Positions 1 through 10,317 of a DNA stretch of 64,000 nucleotides are shown piece after piece. How positions within the stretch are numbered: the stretch's first letter is position 1; the number at the start of each line of letters is the position of its first letter. Made by a program: the position numbers and the translations under genes. The notes under the pieces were generated by a model. That model had not been told where the DNA came from. It saw only the letters and a program-made list of their open reading frames with translations, and searched no databases. The DNA is from a bacterium. GTDB lineage: Bacteria > Patescibacteriota > Saccharimonadia > Saccharimonadales > UBA4665. The stretch lies in assembly GCA_021850865.1 (NCBI GenBank), contig JAJZKN010000003.1, forward strand, positions 1 to 64,000. Direction: 5' to 3'.

Positions 1-2
1 CC

Positions 3-119
3 GTTACCGGCTTTAGGATCTTTTACCATCCGGCTACCATTGACAGACTAAGAGGCGGCGCTACCTTCTCCGGGGGATCCCTTCAGTCCCTGGACACCCC
101 GCCGACTGCGGTGCAGTGA
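3..119 (+). CDS. C-terminal fragment of an unidentified CDS entering from the left edge (...VTGFRIFYHPATIDRLRGGATFSGGSLQSLDTPPTAVQ*)
   Basis: Frame open from the window edge to TGA at 117-119; product not recognised. Confidence 0.4.
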   Translation, partial: VTGFRIFYHPATIDRLRGGATFSGGSLQSLDTPPTAVQ

Positions 120-172
120 GTAAGTGCATAATTGTTGCATCCAAGAAGTGTATGGTGTAGTCTAGAACGGAA

Positions 173-634
173 ATGTCAAAAGCTATTGAGATTATTAACA
201 AAAGCCAGAAGAAGCATTCCGTGGTTGCCGTGCGCAGCGGTGATACCGTTAAAGTGCATCAAAAAATTAAAGAAGGCAACAAGGAGAGGGTTCAGGTTTT
301 CCAGGGGCTGGTTATCCGTACCAGTAAAGGCAATTCGTACTTAAGCAGGATTGTCGTTAGACGAATTGCCAGCGGAGTCGGCGTAGAGAAAAGTTTTTTG
401 TTGCACAGCCCTAGTATCGTTAAGGTGGAAATTACCAAGCGAAGCCGGGTCAGACGTAATTATTTGTCGTATATGCGTGATCTAACGGGCAAAGCCGCTC
501 GGCTTAGCGGCGTTGACTTCGATAGATTAGCAGTCAACACGCTCCAGCCCGAGCCGGAAGAAGTAGATACGATAGAAACAAGCGAAACAACGGAATCTAA
601 AGCGGAAGCCACTGAAGTTAAAGACAAGAAATAA
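173..634 (+). CDS. rplS: 50S ribosomal protein L19 with acidic/charged C-terminal tail
   Basis: VRSGDTVKVHQKIKEGNKERVQVFQGLVI...GVGVEKSFLLHSP is an L19 signature. Confidence 0.96.
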   Translation: MSKAIEIINKSQKKHSVVAVRSGDTVKVHQKIKEGNKERVQVFQGLVIRTSKGNSYLSRIVVRRIASGVGVEKSFLLHSPSIVKVEITKRSRVRRNYLSYMRDLTGKAARLSGVDFDRLAVNTLQPEPEEVDTIETSETTESKAEATEVKDKK

Positions 635-677
635 AACTTACTTTAGTCTGCGCCTTTGCGGGATTATAGTTTAAATT

Positions 678-1244
678 GTGTTAACTCTAGGTATTGATGA
701 AGTCGGTCGAGGTTGCTTGGCTGGTCCGTTGGTGGTCGGGGCTGTAATTTTAGCCGATACTCCACTAGCCGGGCTGAAAGATTCTAAACAACTCAGCCGG
801 TTACAAAGGGAAAAGCTGGTACCGTTAATAAAACAAAATGCTTTTTACATAGGGTTAGGTTGGGTAGAAGCAACAGAGATTGATCAAGTGGGACTGAGCG
901 CCAGCCTGGTTTTAGCGGCCGATAGGGCAACGAAAAAGCTGAAACTTAACTATCAGCGAGCAGTAATCGACGGCGGATTCAACTATGCGCCAGATATTTT
1001 TGGCGCAGAGCCAATTATCAAAGCCGATACTAGCGTTGCGGCTGTCTCGGCCGCTTCGGTACTAGCTAAAGTAGCCAGAGACGAACTAATGATTAAAATG
1101 GCCGAAATATATCCTGGTTACGGTTTCGAAACTAACGTTGGCTATGGAACGGCAGCACATCTAGAGGCTATTAATATATTCGGTCAATGTCCGCTGCACA
1201 GGTTAAGTTTCGCGCCGCTTAAGTATCTTGGCCTGACTCTTTAG
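678..1244 (+). CDS. rnhB: Ribonuclease HII (GTG start)
   Basis: GIDEVGRGCLAGPLVVGAV, DSKQLS, YPGYGFETNVGYGT motifs. Confidence 0.95.
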   Translation: MLTLGIDEVGRGCLAGPLVVGAVILADTPLAGLKDSKQLSRLQREKLVPLIKQNAFYIGLGWVEATEIDQVGLSASLVLAADRATKKLKLNYQRAVIDGGFNYAPDIFGAEPIIKADTSVAAVSAASVLAKVARDELMIKMAEIYPGYGFETNVGYGTAAHLEAINIFGQCPLHRLSFAPLKYLGLTL

Positions 1245-3798
1245 TGGTTAATGCGAAAAAAGCTTTTATATCTTTAAAGTCTCTTGACTTCCAGCGTGAT
1301 TGCCAGGTAATTGTTTCGACCGCCTGGCTGAACGGCCGCTTAAGTGCCGGGCTCATATGCGCTTTAAAGAACGAGCTAAATTCGTCAATGAAAGTTTCAT
1401 CGGAAAAGGCTCGTGCTGCTATTCTGGGCATCATATAAAAGCCAAGATCGCCGCTCATATTCGATTCTAGCCAGCCCCAATTAGTCTTCAGCCAGTCCCA
1501 GGTAATTTTTTTAGCCCGCCAATTGGCAAACGAATAGCTGATCCAGTAATCAACATCCTGTAACCGGACCAGATCAGTCTGAATAAGATCTAGTGATTTT
1601 CTAATCAGCTCAGGTTGGGTAAAGTTGGTAAGTGCAGCCGATAAGTTATTTTTTTCTTCACTATTGTCGGTCGCAGAGTATAAGTCTTTCAGTAAGTTAA
1701 ATTCAGTTTTTCCGCCATGGCGGGCGATGCTGGAGTATACAATGCTGCGAATATCGGGGTGAAGCGGTTGTTTATCTCTATTTTTAAACAGTTCCTTAGT
1801 GTATTTAAGCGCATCGGTTTGTTCCGTAGCGGTTGCCAGCCCGAGAATTATCGGACGGAGTAGTTTGTCGAAGTGGTCATCATCTTTGGCCTCGCGCCAA
1901 CCAAGACGATCATACTGCTTGCTGATTAAACGTTGAATAAACGGGTTCATCGCTTTTCTTAGCGTCACGTCGTCCATAACCGACCGGACGCTGCCAATAT
2001 TGGCTGCGATCACTTCCCAGACGGGTAAGGAAGCCTCGTTAGAGTAAGCGCTCAGTAGCTTAATTGCGTCGATCGTGCTCTGTTGTCCGGCTTTAGCGGC
2101 TTCAAAGGAGTCGGCAATTATACCCATTCGATCCAGCTCGTCAATGCTTGCGGATTTAATGCCCGGCCTTAGTTTATCTAAAAGTTCGCTTGAATAAATG
2201 ACTCTGGAAAGCGTATTCCGCCCGGCGTTAATAATCAACGGGTTAGGGGCAGTCCTCAGTTTTAATGAGTGGTGCGTTTTAAGCAATATTTCCGGCAGTT
2301 CGGTATTATTGCTAAAAATAGGCACCGGCCAGTGTTGCTGATTGGTAGATGATTGCGGGTTTAAATAAAATCTTTGTTGATCGATAGTTAATTCATTGGA
2401 TTCAGTGTTAAGTTTTACGTTTATAATCGGGTAACCCGGCTGATCAATCCAGGCGCGCATAAAACTAGCCAACGCTAGTCCGGTGACCTCTTCCCAGGCT
2501 TGCCATAAATCCGACGACTCGGTATTGGAATAAGCGTGTTTTTTAAGATAAAGCTGCAGCCCCCGCCGAAAATCTTCTTCGCCAATGTATTTCATGAGCA
2601 TCAGCAAAACGCTGGCGCCTTTTTCGTAACTTATATTATCGAAAATGGTTCTTATTTCATCGGGGTGTCTGATGTCGACGCTAATCGGATGAGTGTGTTC
2701 CAAGCTGTCCAGTTTGAGTGCCTGGCTTTGTTCGTCAACGATAAATTGTTTCCAGACTTGCCACTCGGGAAACAGCTGATCGACCGCCAGATAGCTCATC
2801 AGTGAGGCGAAACTTTCGTTTAGCCACAAATCAGTCCACCATTTCATCGTTACCAAATTACCGAACCATTGATGAGTCAGTTCATGCGCGACGACGTTGG
2901 CAACATATTGGCGCATACTCAAACTGGTCTGCGTTTCATTAACCAGCAGAGCCTGTTCTCGGAAAGTGATGAGGCCCCAATTCTCCATTGCGCCACTAGC
3001 AAAGTCCGGCAGCGCCAGCAAATCGCATTTATTTAACGGGTAATCGATTTGAAAATAGTCGGCATAAAATTCAAGAGTTTTAATTGCCACCTCCAAGGCG
3101 AACCCGCTCGACTTAACCCGTGATTTCACCGCATAGGTTCTTACTCTGATCCCGTTTTTAGTGTAGCCCTCCAGATATTCCAGCTTCCCGGCCGCGAAAG
3201 CTAATAAATAAGTGCTCATTTTGGGCGTCGGTTTGAAAACAACGGTTTTAGCGGTTCCTTTAATATTCGTCTTGAGCGGATCGGTGTTAGCCAGAAAAAC
3301 GTCACTAGCGCTGCCGGTTAGCGTCAGCTCAAACACGGCCTTGGCTTCGGGTTCGTCAATACAAGGAAACACTTCCCGGGCATGATGGCTTTCGAACTGA
3401 GTAGCAAGAATTACCGGATCCACCGAACCGTCCCCTGCATCGCAAGGGTAAAGCCCGTTCATGGGTTTGGTTATTTTGCCTTTAAACTCAAGTTTAATTA
3501 AATATTGTCCGGACCTGAGCAGTTCGGCTGTATGCAGCCTTAACTCATCGTATGCGCCGTGGGTGGCGATCCGTTCGAGCTTAATAGGGCCGGGGTTGCT
3601 GTGATCTAGCCGAAGCAGCTCTGCTTTGGTAATTTTTAGGTCCTTGCTATGCAAGCTAATACGCTTAGCGGGACGTCCGGATTTACTACCCGTTATAGTC
3701 ACCTGCCCGGCAAATGTCTTTTCATCTTTAGCAAGCACTAATTTAAGATCATATATATCTGGTTTAAAATTATTATATAATCGACGGACTCGCTTCAT
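1219..3798 (-). CDS. M1 family aminopeptidase (aminopeptidase N-like)
   Basis: GAMENWGLITFRE and HELTHQWFGNLVTMKWWTDLWLNESFA. Confidence 0.95.
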   Translation of the reverse strand: MKRVRRLYNNFKPDIYDLKLVLAKDEKTFAGQVTITGSKSGRPAKRISLHSKDLKITKAELLRLDHSNPGPIKLERIATHGAYDELRLHTAELLRSGQYLIKLEFKGKITKPMNGLYPCDAGDGSVDPVILATQFESHHAREVFPCIDEPEAKAVFELTLTGSASDVFLANTDPLKTNIKGTAKTVVFKPTPKMSTYLLAFAAGKLEYLEGYTKNGIRVRTYAVKSRVKSSGFALEVAIKTLEFYADYFQIDYPLNKCDLLALPDFASGAMENWGLITFREQALLVNETQTSLSMRQYVANVVAHELTHQWFGNLVTMKWWTDLWLNESFASLMSYLAVDQLFPEWQVWKQFIVDEQSQALKLDSLEHTHPISVDIRHPDEIRTIFDNISYEKGASVLLMLMKYIGEEDFRRGLQLYLKKHAYSNTESSDLWQAWEEVTGLALASFMRAWIDQPGYPIINVKLNTESNELTIDQQRFYLNPQSSTNQQHWPVPIFSNNTELPEILLKTHHSLKLRTAPNPLIINAGRNTLSRVIYSSELLDKLRPGIKSASIDELDRMGIIADSFEAAKAGQQSTIDAIKLLSAYSNEASLPVWEVIAANIGSVRSVMDDVTLRKAMNPFIQRLISKQYDRLGWREAKDDDHFDKLLRPIILGLATATEQTDALKYTKELFKNRDKQPLHPDIRSIVYSSIARHGGKTEFNLLKDLYSATDNSEEKNNLSAALTNFTQPELIRKSLDLIQTDLVRLQDVDYWISYSFANWRAKKITWDWLKTNWGWLESNMSGDLGFYMMPRIAARAFSDETFIDEFSSFFKAHMSPALKRPFSQAVETITWQSRWKSRDFKDIKAFFALTTKESGQDT

Positions 3799-3876
3799 CT
3801 CAGAGAATTCCTCGAATTAATTCGGTTAATTTATCCGTTTTAGTTTAACACGCGATGGGGTATGATTTTGATTTTA

Positions 3877-3905
3877 TTGACATTGACCCGGGATACGTCT
3901 AAAGT
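3877..3905 (+). promoter_or_regulatory. nusA promoter, TTGACA (3877-3882), 17 nt, TAAAGT (3900-3905)
   Basis: Near-consensus -35/-10 with ideal spacing. Confidence 0.6.
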
Positions 3906-3916
3906 AAAACTTAGTT

Positions 3917-3945
3917 ATCCGACCGGCGACTAGGTCGGATTTTTT
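3917..3945 (+). terminator. Intrinsic-terminator-like hairpin in the nusA leader (candidate attenuator)
   Basis: ATCCGACC / GGTCGGAT perfect 8-bp stem, 8-nt loop, T6 run; about 31 nt before the nusA ATG. Confidence 0.75.
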
Positions 3946-3976
3946 AATAAAGGACACTTAAAGCAAAGGATAAGCA

Positions 3977-5155
3977 ATGGAACTAGATTTTAAACAGCTC
4001 GGAGTGGCAATCCGGGCAATCGCCGAAGAGAAAAATTTGCCAGAGGATATTGTGCGTGATGCTGTCGAGCAGGCGCTGGCTGCCGCCTATCGTCGTGATT
4101 ACGGCGACCGGGACCAGGAAATAAAAATAAATATGAACCTAAATACCGGTGATGTGGACGCCTACATAACTAAAGAAGTGGTGAAGGAAGTAACTACGCC
4201 GGCCGCGGAGATTGACTTAGTTTCAGCGCAGCTGATTCGAAAGAATGCCAAAATAGGCGAGAGCGTTGAAGTTCACGAAAAAGTTGAGAATTTCGGACGG
4301 GTTGCCGCCCAAACCGCAAAACAGGTAATAATGCAGCGGCTGCGCGAAGCTGAACGGGAAATCGTTATGGCTGAGTATGAAGATAAGATCGGCACGCTGA
4401 TTAACGCCAGCGTCAACCGAGTGGAAAACGGCGTTATAAGAGTCGACCTCGGTAAGGCTCAGGGTATTATGCCTCGATCAGAGCAAATTCAAAGCGAGCG
4501 GTATTATCCCGGCCAGAGAATCAAGGTTTATTTGAAAGATGTAGAACGTGGTTTTCGCGGCCCTCAGTTGATTGTCAGCCGCGGCAACCGTGAATTTGTC
4601 GAGTGGCTGTTCAAAAACGAAGTACCGGAAATGGAAAACGGCGCGGTCGAAATTAAAGAACTGGCCCGTGAAGCCGGCATCCGTTCAAAAATTGCCGTTT
4701 GGAGTAATGTGCCTGGAGTTGATCCCGTTGGAACATTTGTCGGCGGACATGGAACCCGGGTCAACGCGGTGATGAGCGAAATTGGCGAGCAGGAAAAAAT
4801 AGACATTATTGTTTATAGCGACAACCCGATCGAGTTTATTACCAACGCCCTCAGCCCGACTAAGGTCTCCAAGGTAACCTTGGACGAGGCTAATAAGAAA
4901 GCGCTCGTGAACGTTCCGGAAGACCAACAGAGCATCGCTATCGGCAAGGGCGGCCAAAATGTTCGCTTAGCCAGCAAGCTAACTGGTTATGAAATAGATA
5001 TTGAAGCGGATAAAACTAGTTCGCCCGTAAAGACCGAAGCATCAGTGCAACCCGTTAAAGCCATACCGGTAGCTAAACCGGCCATTAAGCGGATTAAGAA
5101 AAAAACCGAACTGGAAAGCAGCCTGCTGGACGCTATCGAAGAGCATGGTGAGTGA
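3977..5155 (+). CDS. nusA: Transcription termination/antitermination factor NusA
   Basis: NusA N-terminal, S1 and KH domains ([14 protein letters not shown]..., [53 protein letters not shown]). Confidence 0.96.
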   Translation: MELDFKQLGVAIRAIAEEKNLPEDIVRDAVEQALAAAYRRDYGDRDQEIKINMNLNTGDVDAYITKEVVKEVTTPAAEIDLVSAQLIRKNAKIGESVEVHEKVENFGRVAAQTAKQVIMQRLREAEREIVMAEYEDKIGTLINASVNRVENGVIRVDLGKAQGIMPRSEQIQSERYYPGQRIKVYLKDVERGFRGPQLIVSRGNREFVEWLFKNEVPEMENGAVEIKELAREAGIRSKIAVWSNVPGVDPVGTFVGGHGTRVNAVMSEIGEQEKIDIIVYSDNPIEFITNALSPTKVSKVTLDEANKKALVNVPEDQQSIAIGKGGQNVRLASKLTGYEIDIEADKTSSPVKTEASVQPVKAIPVAKPAIKRIKKKTELESSLLDAIEEHGE

Positions 5156-5158
5156 TAG

Positions 5159-5185
5159 TTGGCACTCTTGACTAGCGAGTGCTAG
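5159..5185 (+). promoter_or_regulatory. CIRCE (HrcA operator) upstream of clpC: TTGGCACTC-N9-GAGTGCTAG
   Basis: Matches TTAGCACTC-N9-GAGTGCTAA with an exact 9-nt spacer; spacer begins with -35 TTGACT; -10 TAATAT at 5192-5197. Confidence 0.88.
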
Positions 5186-5358
5186 ACGCGCTAATATATA
5201 TTTACCTGATTTATATCACGGTAAAATAAGTTGTGATCGTTTAATATATTAGAGGGTAGTCTGTTGTTGACACCGTCCGCGCTAACAATATCCATCGAAA
5301 CTTGACTGCGTCAACCGGCCTACAGCTATGTATCATAGAAAGGTGCTATAAGAAATAT

Positions 5359-7836
5359 ATGATGCCGGACACACCTGATTTTCAGGACTTTCGAAAACAC
5401 TTAACCAACAATGCGCTGCTGTCACTAAAGCATGCCGACGCTCTGTCGCGCAGCTTCGGCAGCGCCTATGTCGGCACCGAGCATTTACTGCTGGGGTTAA
5501 TGGCTCAAGAAAGTTCTATGGCCGCTAAGATGCTGGTCAATTATGGAGTAACACTGGAGCGAGCCAGGCTGGTATTGAACCTTACACCGAACACTTTCGT
5601 GGTTAACATGGGGGCTAAGGGGCTAAGCGAAACAGCTAAGCTGGCACTAAGAACGGCATATGATATAGCCCAGGATTATTCGCAAGATGTTTGCGGCACG
5701 GAACATATCTTATACAGTATTTTAAATCAGAAACGAACCCGGGCAACCGAATTACTTACATCAATGAATGTTGACGTTGACGCACTGACCAGAGAGGTTG
5801 AGCAGTTCCTCAACCGCCAGCAGTATAACGAGCGGGCATCTTTAAGTGGCGATAGCCGCGGACTTAAACGTGGCAAGAAAAACGCACTAGACTATTTTGG
5901 TACTGATTTAACGGACTTAGCGAAAGCAAATAAGCTGGACCCGGTAGTCGGCCGCGAGAATGAAATCTCTCGATTAATTACCATCCTAAACCGAAGAATG
6001 AAAAACAATCCGGTTTTGATCGGCGAACCGGGGGTAGGTAAAACTGCTATCGTCGAAGGCTTGGCTCAGCGGATTATTAGCGAAGACGTACCGGATAGCT
6101 TACTGAATAAAAGGGTCGTGATGATTGACTTAGCCGGGATGATCGCCGGAACGAAGTATCGCGGCGAATTTGAAGAGCGGCTAAAGAAAGTCATGAGCGA
6201 ACTGGAATCGGATAAAAAAATTATTGCTTTTGTCGATGAACTGCATCTGATTGTCGGCGCCGGCGCGGCCGAGGGCGCCATGGACGCCGGGAATATTTTA
6301 AAACCGGCTTTGGCGCGCGGTAAGATCCAGTTTATCGGGGCGACGACAACTGTCGAGTACAGTAAGCATATCGAGAAAGACGCGGCACTCGAGCGTCGCT
6401 TTCAGCCAATTCAGGTGCCGGAAACAACTCCCGCCGAGACGTTGGCCATATTAAAAGGGTTAAGAAAACACTACGAAAAGTTTCATGGCGTTAAAATTGG
6501 CGATGAAGTCCTGGAGGATGCCGTGACGCTTGCCAAACGCTATATTCAGGATCGTTACTTGCCGGATAAAGCCATTGATCTGATTGATGAAGCAGCGGCC
6601 TATATTCGAGTCCAAAAGGTCAAAACCAGCCCCGAAGTTCGCAAGCTTAACAAGGAACTTCAACTGGTCAGCTTAAGGAAAGATGAAGCCTCGGAGAGCG
6701 AGGATTATCAATTGGCGGCGCATTACAAAACCAGAGCTTCCCAAATTAACGAAGAGCTGAGTAAACTCGAAGCAAAACTAAAAAAAGCCAAATCATTAAT
6801 TTTAACCAGCGAGGACTTGGCTGATGTTATTTCCCGGATAAGCGGCGTTCCGGTAAAAAAGGTCATTCGTTCAGAAGCTAAATATCTTCTGAAACTGGAA
6901 AAAACCATTGGCCGTTACATTATCGGGCAGGATGAAGCCGTAGGTGCTGTCGCCAAGGCTATTCGCCGCAACCGCAGCGGCATCGGCAGCGAAAAACGCC
7001 CGATCGGCTCGTTTATCTTTTTGGGACCGACCGGCGTCGGCAAAACCGAATTGGCCAGAGTCTTAGCTCGCGAATTTTTCGGCAGTGAAAACTCCCTGGT
7101 TAAAATCGATATGAGCGAATTTGGCGAGCATCACAATGTCTCCCGTTTAATCGGGGCGCCGGCCGGTTACGTCGGCTATGACGATGGCGGGCAGTTGACC
7201 GACAAAATCCGCCGTCAACCCTATAGCGTGGTATTGTTCGATGAAATCGAGAAAGCTCATCCGGACGTGTTCAATATGCTGCTACAGATACTCGAAGACG
7301 GTAATCTAACCGACGCTAAAGGGCGGAAAATTGATTTTACCAACACGGTAGTAATAATGACTTCTAACATCGGGGCCGAGAAATTGCAAAAAGAAGCTTC
7401 ACTTGGTTTCCATGCAACTAACGCCTCACATGAACAAGAATTGGACCAGTTGCATTTAGAAAACCAGGCTAAGGTCAACGACGAGCTGAAAAAGATTATG
7501 CGACCGGAACTATTAAACCGAATCGATAAAACGATTGTTTTTCACGCATTGACCAAAAAAGACATTAACCGAATCATCGATCTGCAAATCGACGAATTAC
7601 GTGCCCGGTTACAGAAAAAAGGTCTTGGCCTAACTCTGACCGCGAATGCTAAGGCATACCTACTAGAGCACGGTTATGACGTAAAAAACGGCGTCAGACC
7701 GCTTAGGCGTTTAATCCAGGACACAATTGAGGACAAGATGGCACTCGAAATGCTCGATGAACACTACACGAAAGGCGATATAATTCAAGTGGCCACTCGA
7801 AACGGCGAATTAGCCTATGCCACTCGTAACGAATGA
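5359..7836 (+). CDS. clpC: ATP-dependent Clp protease ATP-binding subunit ClpC
   Basis: Clp N domain, two Walker A motifs ([28 protein letters not shown]). ORF track start 5302 is probably too early; MMPDTPDF starts at 5359. Confidence 0.93.
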   Translation: MMPDTPDFQDFRKHLTNNALLSLKHADALSRSFGSAYVGTEHLLLGLMAQESSMAAKMLVNYGVTLERARLVLNLTPNTFVVNMGAKGLSETAKLALRTAYDIAQDYSQDVCGTEHILYSILNQKRTRATELLTSMNVDVDALTREVEQFLNRQQYNERASLSGDSRGLKRGKKNALDYFGTDLTDLAKANKLDPVVGRENEISRLITILNRRMKNNPVLIGEPGVGKTAIVEGLAQRIISEDVPDSLLNKRVVMIDLAGMIAGTKYRGEFEERLKKVMSELESDKKIIAFVDELHLIVGAGAAEGAMDAGNILKPALARGKIQFIGATTTVEYSKHIEKDAALERRFQPIQVPETTPAETLAILKGLRKHYEKFHGVKIGDEVLEDAVTLAKRYIQDRYLPDKAIDLIDEAAAYIRVQKVKTSPEVRKLNKELQLVSLRKDEASESEDYQLAAHYKTRASQINEELSKLEAKLKKAKSLILTSEDLADVISRISGVPVKKVIRSEAKYLLKLEKTIGRYIIGQDEAVGAVAKAIRRNRSGIGSEKRPIGSFIFLGPTGVGKTELARVLAREFFGSENSLVKIDMSEFGEHHNVSRLIGAPAGYVGYDDGGQLTDKIRRQPYSVVLFDEIEKAHPDVFNMLLQILEDGNLTDAKGRKIDFTNTVVIMTSNIGAEKLQKEASLGFHATNASHEQELDQLHLENQAKVNDELKKIMRPELLNRIDKTIVFHALTKKDINRIIDLQIDELRARLQKKGLGLTLTANAKAYLLEHGYDVKNGVRPLRRLIQDTIEDKMALEMLDEHYTKGDIIQVATRNGELAYATRNE

Positions 7837-8854
7837 AAATTCGACTTTAAAACGACACAAACCGGTAAATAAAAAACCAGTAGTGCTGTTAATTGGAATG
7901 TTGCTTTTAGCCGTTGCCGCTATGGTCGGTCTGAATAATCAACAGCGGATCCGCGACTGGTACATCTTATGGTCATACCACCCACCGGCCTCAATCAGTG
8001 ATTTGGCCATAGCCGATACTATGACTCCTTATGCCAAGAGTCTGTTTTATGTTAACCGGCCAAGCCTTATGAATAAGGCTGCTTTTGCTAAGGTATGCCC
8101 GAGCGCTTTAGCGCAAACCTATGAACTAGGCTGCTACCACAGCGGGGATAACGGCATCTACCTGCTTAATGTCACTGATTCCCGCTTAAACGGTATTGAT
8201 CAAGTAACAGCGGCTTACGAAATGCTGCATGCCGGTTATGCCAGGTTGAGTAGCGCCAGCAGAACAAAACTTGACCGACTCATGAACGGTTACTATGCCA
8301 AAAATCTCAGTTCATCACCGGTTATCAGTCAGCAAATGGCCGTCTACGCCAAAACTGAGCCGGGTGCCAAAGACGATGAACTATACTCGGTATTGGCAAC
8401 CGAAGTAGCCAATCTGCCAGCTTATCTGTCCGCCTATTACCGGGTGTACTTCGCTGATCGGGCTAAAATTACGACAATGTATCAAACTTACCAAAGCGTT
8501 CTTACCGGCCGGATTAATACTATTAATACCGACGCCGCTCAGCTTAGACAGCTAAAGCAGCAGATTAACTCGGAGCAAGCCGCATTGTACTCGGACCTTA
8601 ACACGATTAACGCCGTAAATAATCAAATGACCAGTGAGCGGAATCAGGGGGACTTTAACGCCTATAACGCGGCCGTACCGGGATATAACCAGCTGATCGG
8701 ACAATACAAATCGCAGGTTTTGGTTATCAATGCCCATATCAACAAATACAACACGCTCTTGGCTAGTTACAACTCAGAGGTTTTAATCCAGCAGCAGTTG
8801 ATAAAAGCAATCAGTTCTCAGCCATACGGGTCATCTAGCCTAAGTCAAAAATAA
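7817..8854 (+). CDS. Membrane-anchored protein with degenerate zincin-like motif and C-terminal coiled coil
   Basis: N-terminal TM (PVVLLIGMLLLAVAAMVGL); TAAYEMLHAGYARLS; Gln/Asn-rich helical C-terminus. Confidence 0.75.
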   Translation: MPLVTNENSTLKRHKPVNKKPVVLLIGMLLLAVAAMVGLNNQQRIRDWYILWSYHPPASISDLAIADTMTPYAKSLFYVNRPSLMNKAAFAKVCPSALAQTYELGCYHSGDNGIYLLNVTDSRLNGIDQVTAAYEMLHAGYARLSSASRTKLDRLMNGYYAKNLSSSPVISQQMAVYAKTEPGAKDDELYSVLATEVANLPAYLSAYYRVYFADRAKITTMYQTYQSVLTGRINTINTDAAQLRQLKQQINSEQAALYSDLNTINAVNNQMTSERNQGDFNAYNAAVPGYNQLIGQYKSQVLVINAHINKYNTLLASYNSEVLIQQQLIKAISSQPYGSSSLSQK

Positions 8855-8858
8855 AAAC

Positions 8859-8867
8859 TGTTATATA
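8859..8867 (+). promoter_or_regulatory. Extended -10 promoter of radA (TGT TATATA)
   Basis: TG at 8859-8860, TATATA at 8862-8867, ATG at 8876. Confidence 0.5.
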
Positions 8868-8875
8868 GTCTAGTT

Positions 8876-10246
8876 ATGGCAAAACGAACAGGATCGTCAA
8901 GTTATATCTGCTCCGTATGCGGGGCGATGTTTTCCAATTGGGCCGGGCGCTGCTCAATGTGTGGTCAATGGAACACCCTGGAACTAAGCATAACTACTGC
9001 AACCGCTTCCTTATCCAACCCATTGGCCGACGCCGGACTAAAAAGCAGTAACCTGGCAGCTGCAATCCAATTAGAAGATCAGCGACTAGTCACATCTATA
9101 GGAGGCGTTGATTTAGTTTTTGGCGGCGGCATCGTCGGCGGAAGCGTCAATTTACTTAGCGGTGAACCCGGCATGGGTAAAAGCACACTGCTTTTACAGC
9201 TGGCCGCCGGAGTCGCCAACCATTACCCGGTAATTTATGTTAGCGGGGAGGAATCATTGCACCAGGTAGGTTTGCGGGCTAACCGTCTCGGGCTAGTCCA
9301 ATCAACCAACCTTAAGCTCGCTTCATCCAACTCCGCCGACGCAATTACCTCGGAAATATTAAAGAAAAAAACTAAACTGGTCATTGTTGATTCGATTCAG
9401 ACTTTAACTTGTAGCGACATCGGATCCAGTGCCGGCAGCGTGACACAAATAACTAATTCCTCAGCTATGATCACGCGTGCCGCCAAAGAAGCGAACTGTG
9501 CGGTCATTATCGTCGGGCATGTGACTAAGGAAGGTAATCTGGCGGGGCCTAAACTGCTCGAGCATATTGTCGACGTCGTTTTGAGCCTGGAGGGTGATAG
9601 CAGTGGCGGGCTTAGACTGCTTAGGGTCAGCAAAAACCGGTTCGGCTCGGTTAATGAAACGGCTATTTTCGAAATGAAGGATCAAGGCTTGGAGCTGGTT
9701 AAAAATCCGTCAGCGGTTCTGCTTGAAGAACGTAAAAATACCGACGGCTCTGTAGTGCTGGCGGCAATCGAGGGAAGTCGGCCGATACTGGTAGAAGTTC
9801 AAGCGCTGGTCAATCCGACCGGCTACGGCTATCCAAAAAGAGCGGTCAGCGGGTTTGATTTGTCCCGGCTTAATTTATTAATCGCGATGATCGAGAGACG
9901 TACGAATTTAACTCTTAAGGATAAGGACATTTTCGTCAACATTGTCGGGGGCATTAAAATTAACGAACCGGCGGCTGATCTTGCTGTTGTTATGGCAATT
10001 GCTTCTGCCGCCAGAGGAAAAAAACTAAGATTAAACGCTGTCGTCTTCGGTGAGATCGGTTTGTCTGGAGAAATTCGTCATGTGCCGTTTATAGATAAAC
10101 GTGTTGCTGAAGGACTCTCTCTAGGGTTTGAAGCTGCCATAGGCCCTAAGCCGCCGCTTAGCAACGGCAAATCCAACCAAACTCCACTCGGTTTACAGCC
10201 GGTTACCGAAGTACGATCGGTACTTAATGAGTTTTTGATTAAGTAG
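8876..10246 (+). CDS. radA: DNA repair protein RadA
   Basis: CSVCGAMFSNWAGRCSMCGQWNTL zinc finger, GEPGMGKSTLLLQ Walker A, KNRFGS motif, Lon-like C-terminus. Confidence 0.97.
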   Translation: MAKRTGSSSYICSVCGAMFSNWAGRCSMCGQWNTLELSITTATASLSNPLADAGLKSSNLAAAIQLEDQRLVTSIGGVDLVFGGGIVGGSVNLLSGEPGMGKSTLLLQLAAGVANHYPVIYVSGEESLHQVGLRANRLGLVQSTNLKLASSNSADAITSEILKKKTKLVIVDSIQTLTCSDIGSSAGSVTQITNSSAMITRAAKEANCAVIIVGHVTKEGNLAGPKLLEHIVDVVLSLEGDSSGGLRLLRVSKNRFGSVNETAIFEMKDQGLELVKNPSAVLLEERKNTDGSVVLAAIEGSRPILVEVQALVNPTGYGYPKRAVSGFDLSRLNLLIAMIERRTNLTLKDKDIFVNIVGGIKINEPAADLAVVMAIASAARGKKLRLNAVVFGEIGLSGEIRHVPFIDKRVAEGLSLGFEAAIGPKPPLSNGKSNQTPLGLQPVTEVRSVLNEFLIK

Positions 10247-10317
10247 TCAAGCCTTATCTAGGTGTGATACGCCGGACACTTCGACTATTTTTTAGGTTTA
10301 AAACCATCAAGCGTTGA

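Noticed and set aside
132-344. 70-aa ORF overlapping rplS
   Set aside because: Out-of-frame with a strongly supported L19; arginine-rich shadow ORF.
2536-2805. 89-aa + strand ORF inside the M1 peptidase gene
   Set aside because: Antisense to conserved catalytic-domain sequence; no RBS or family match.
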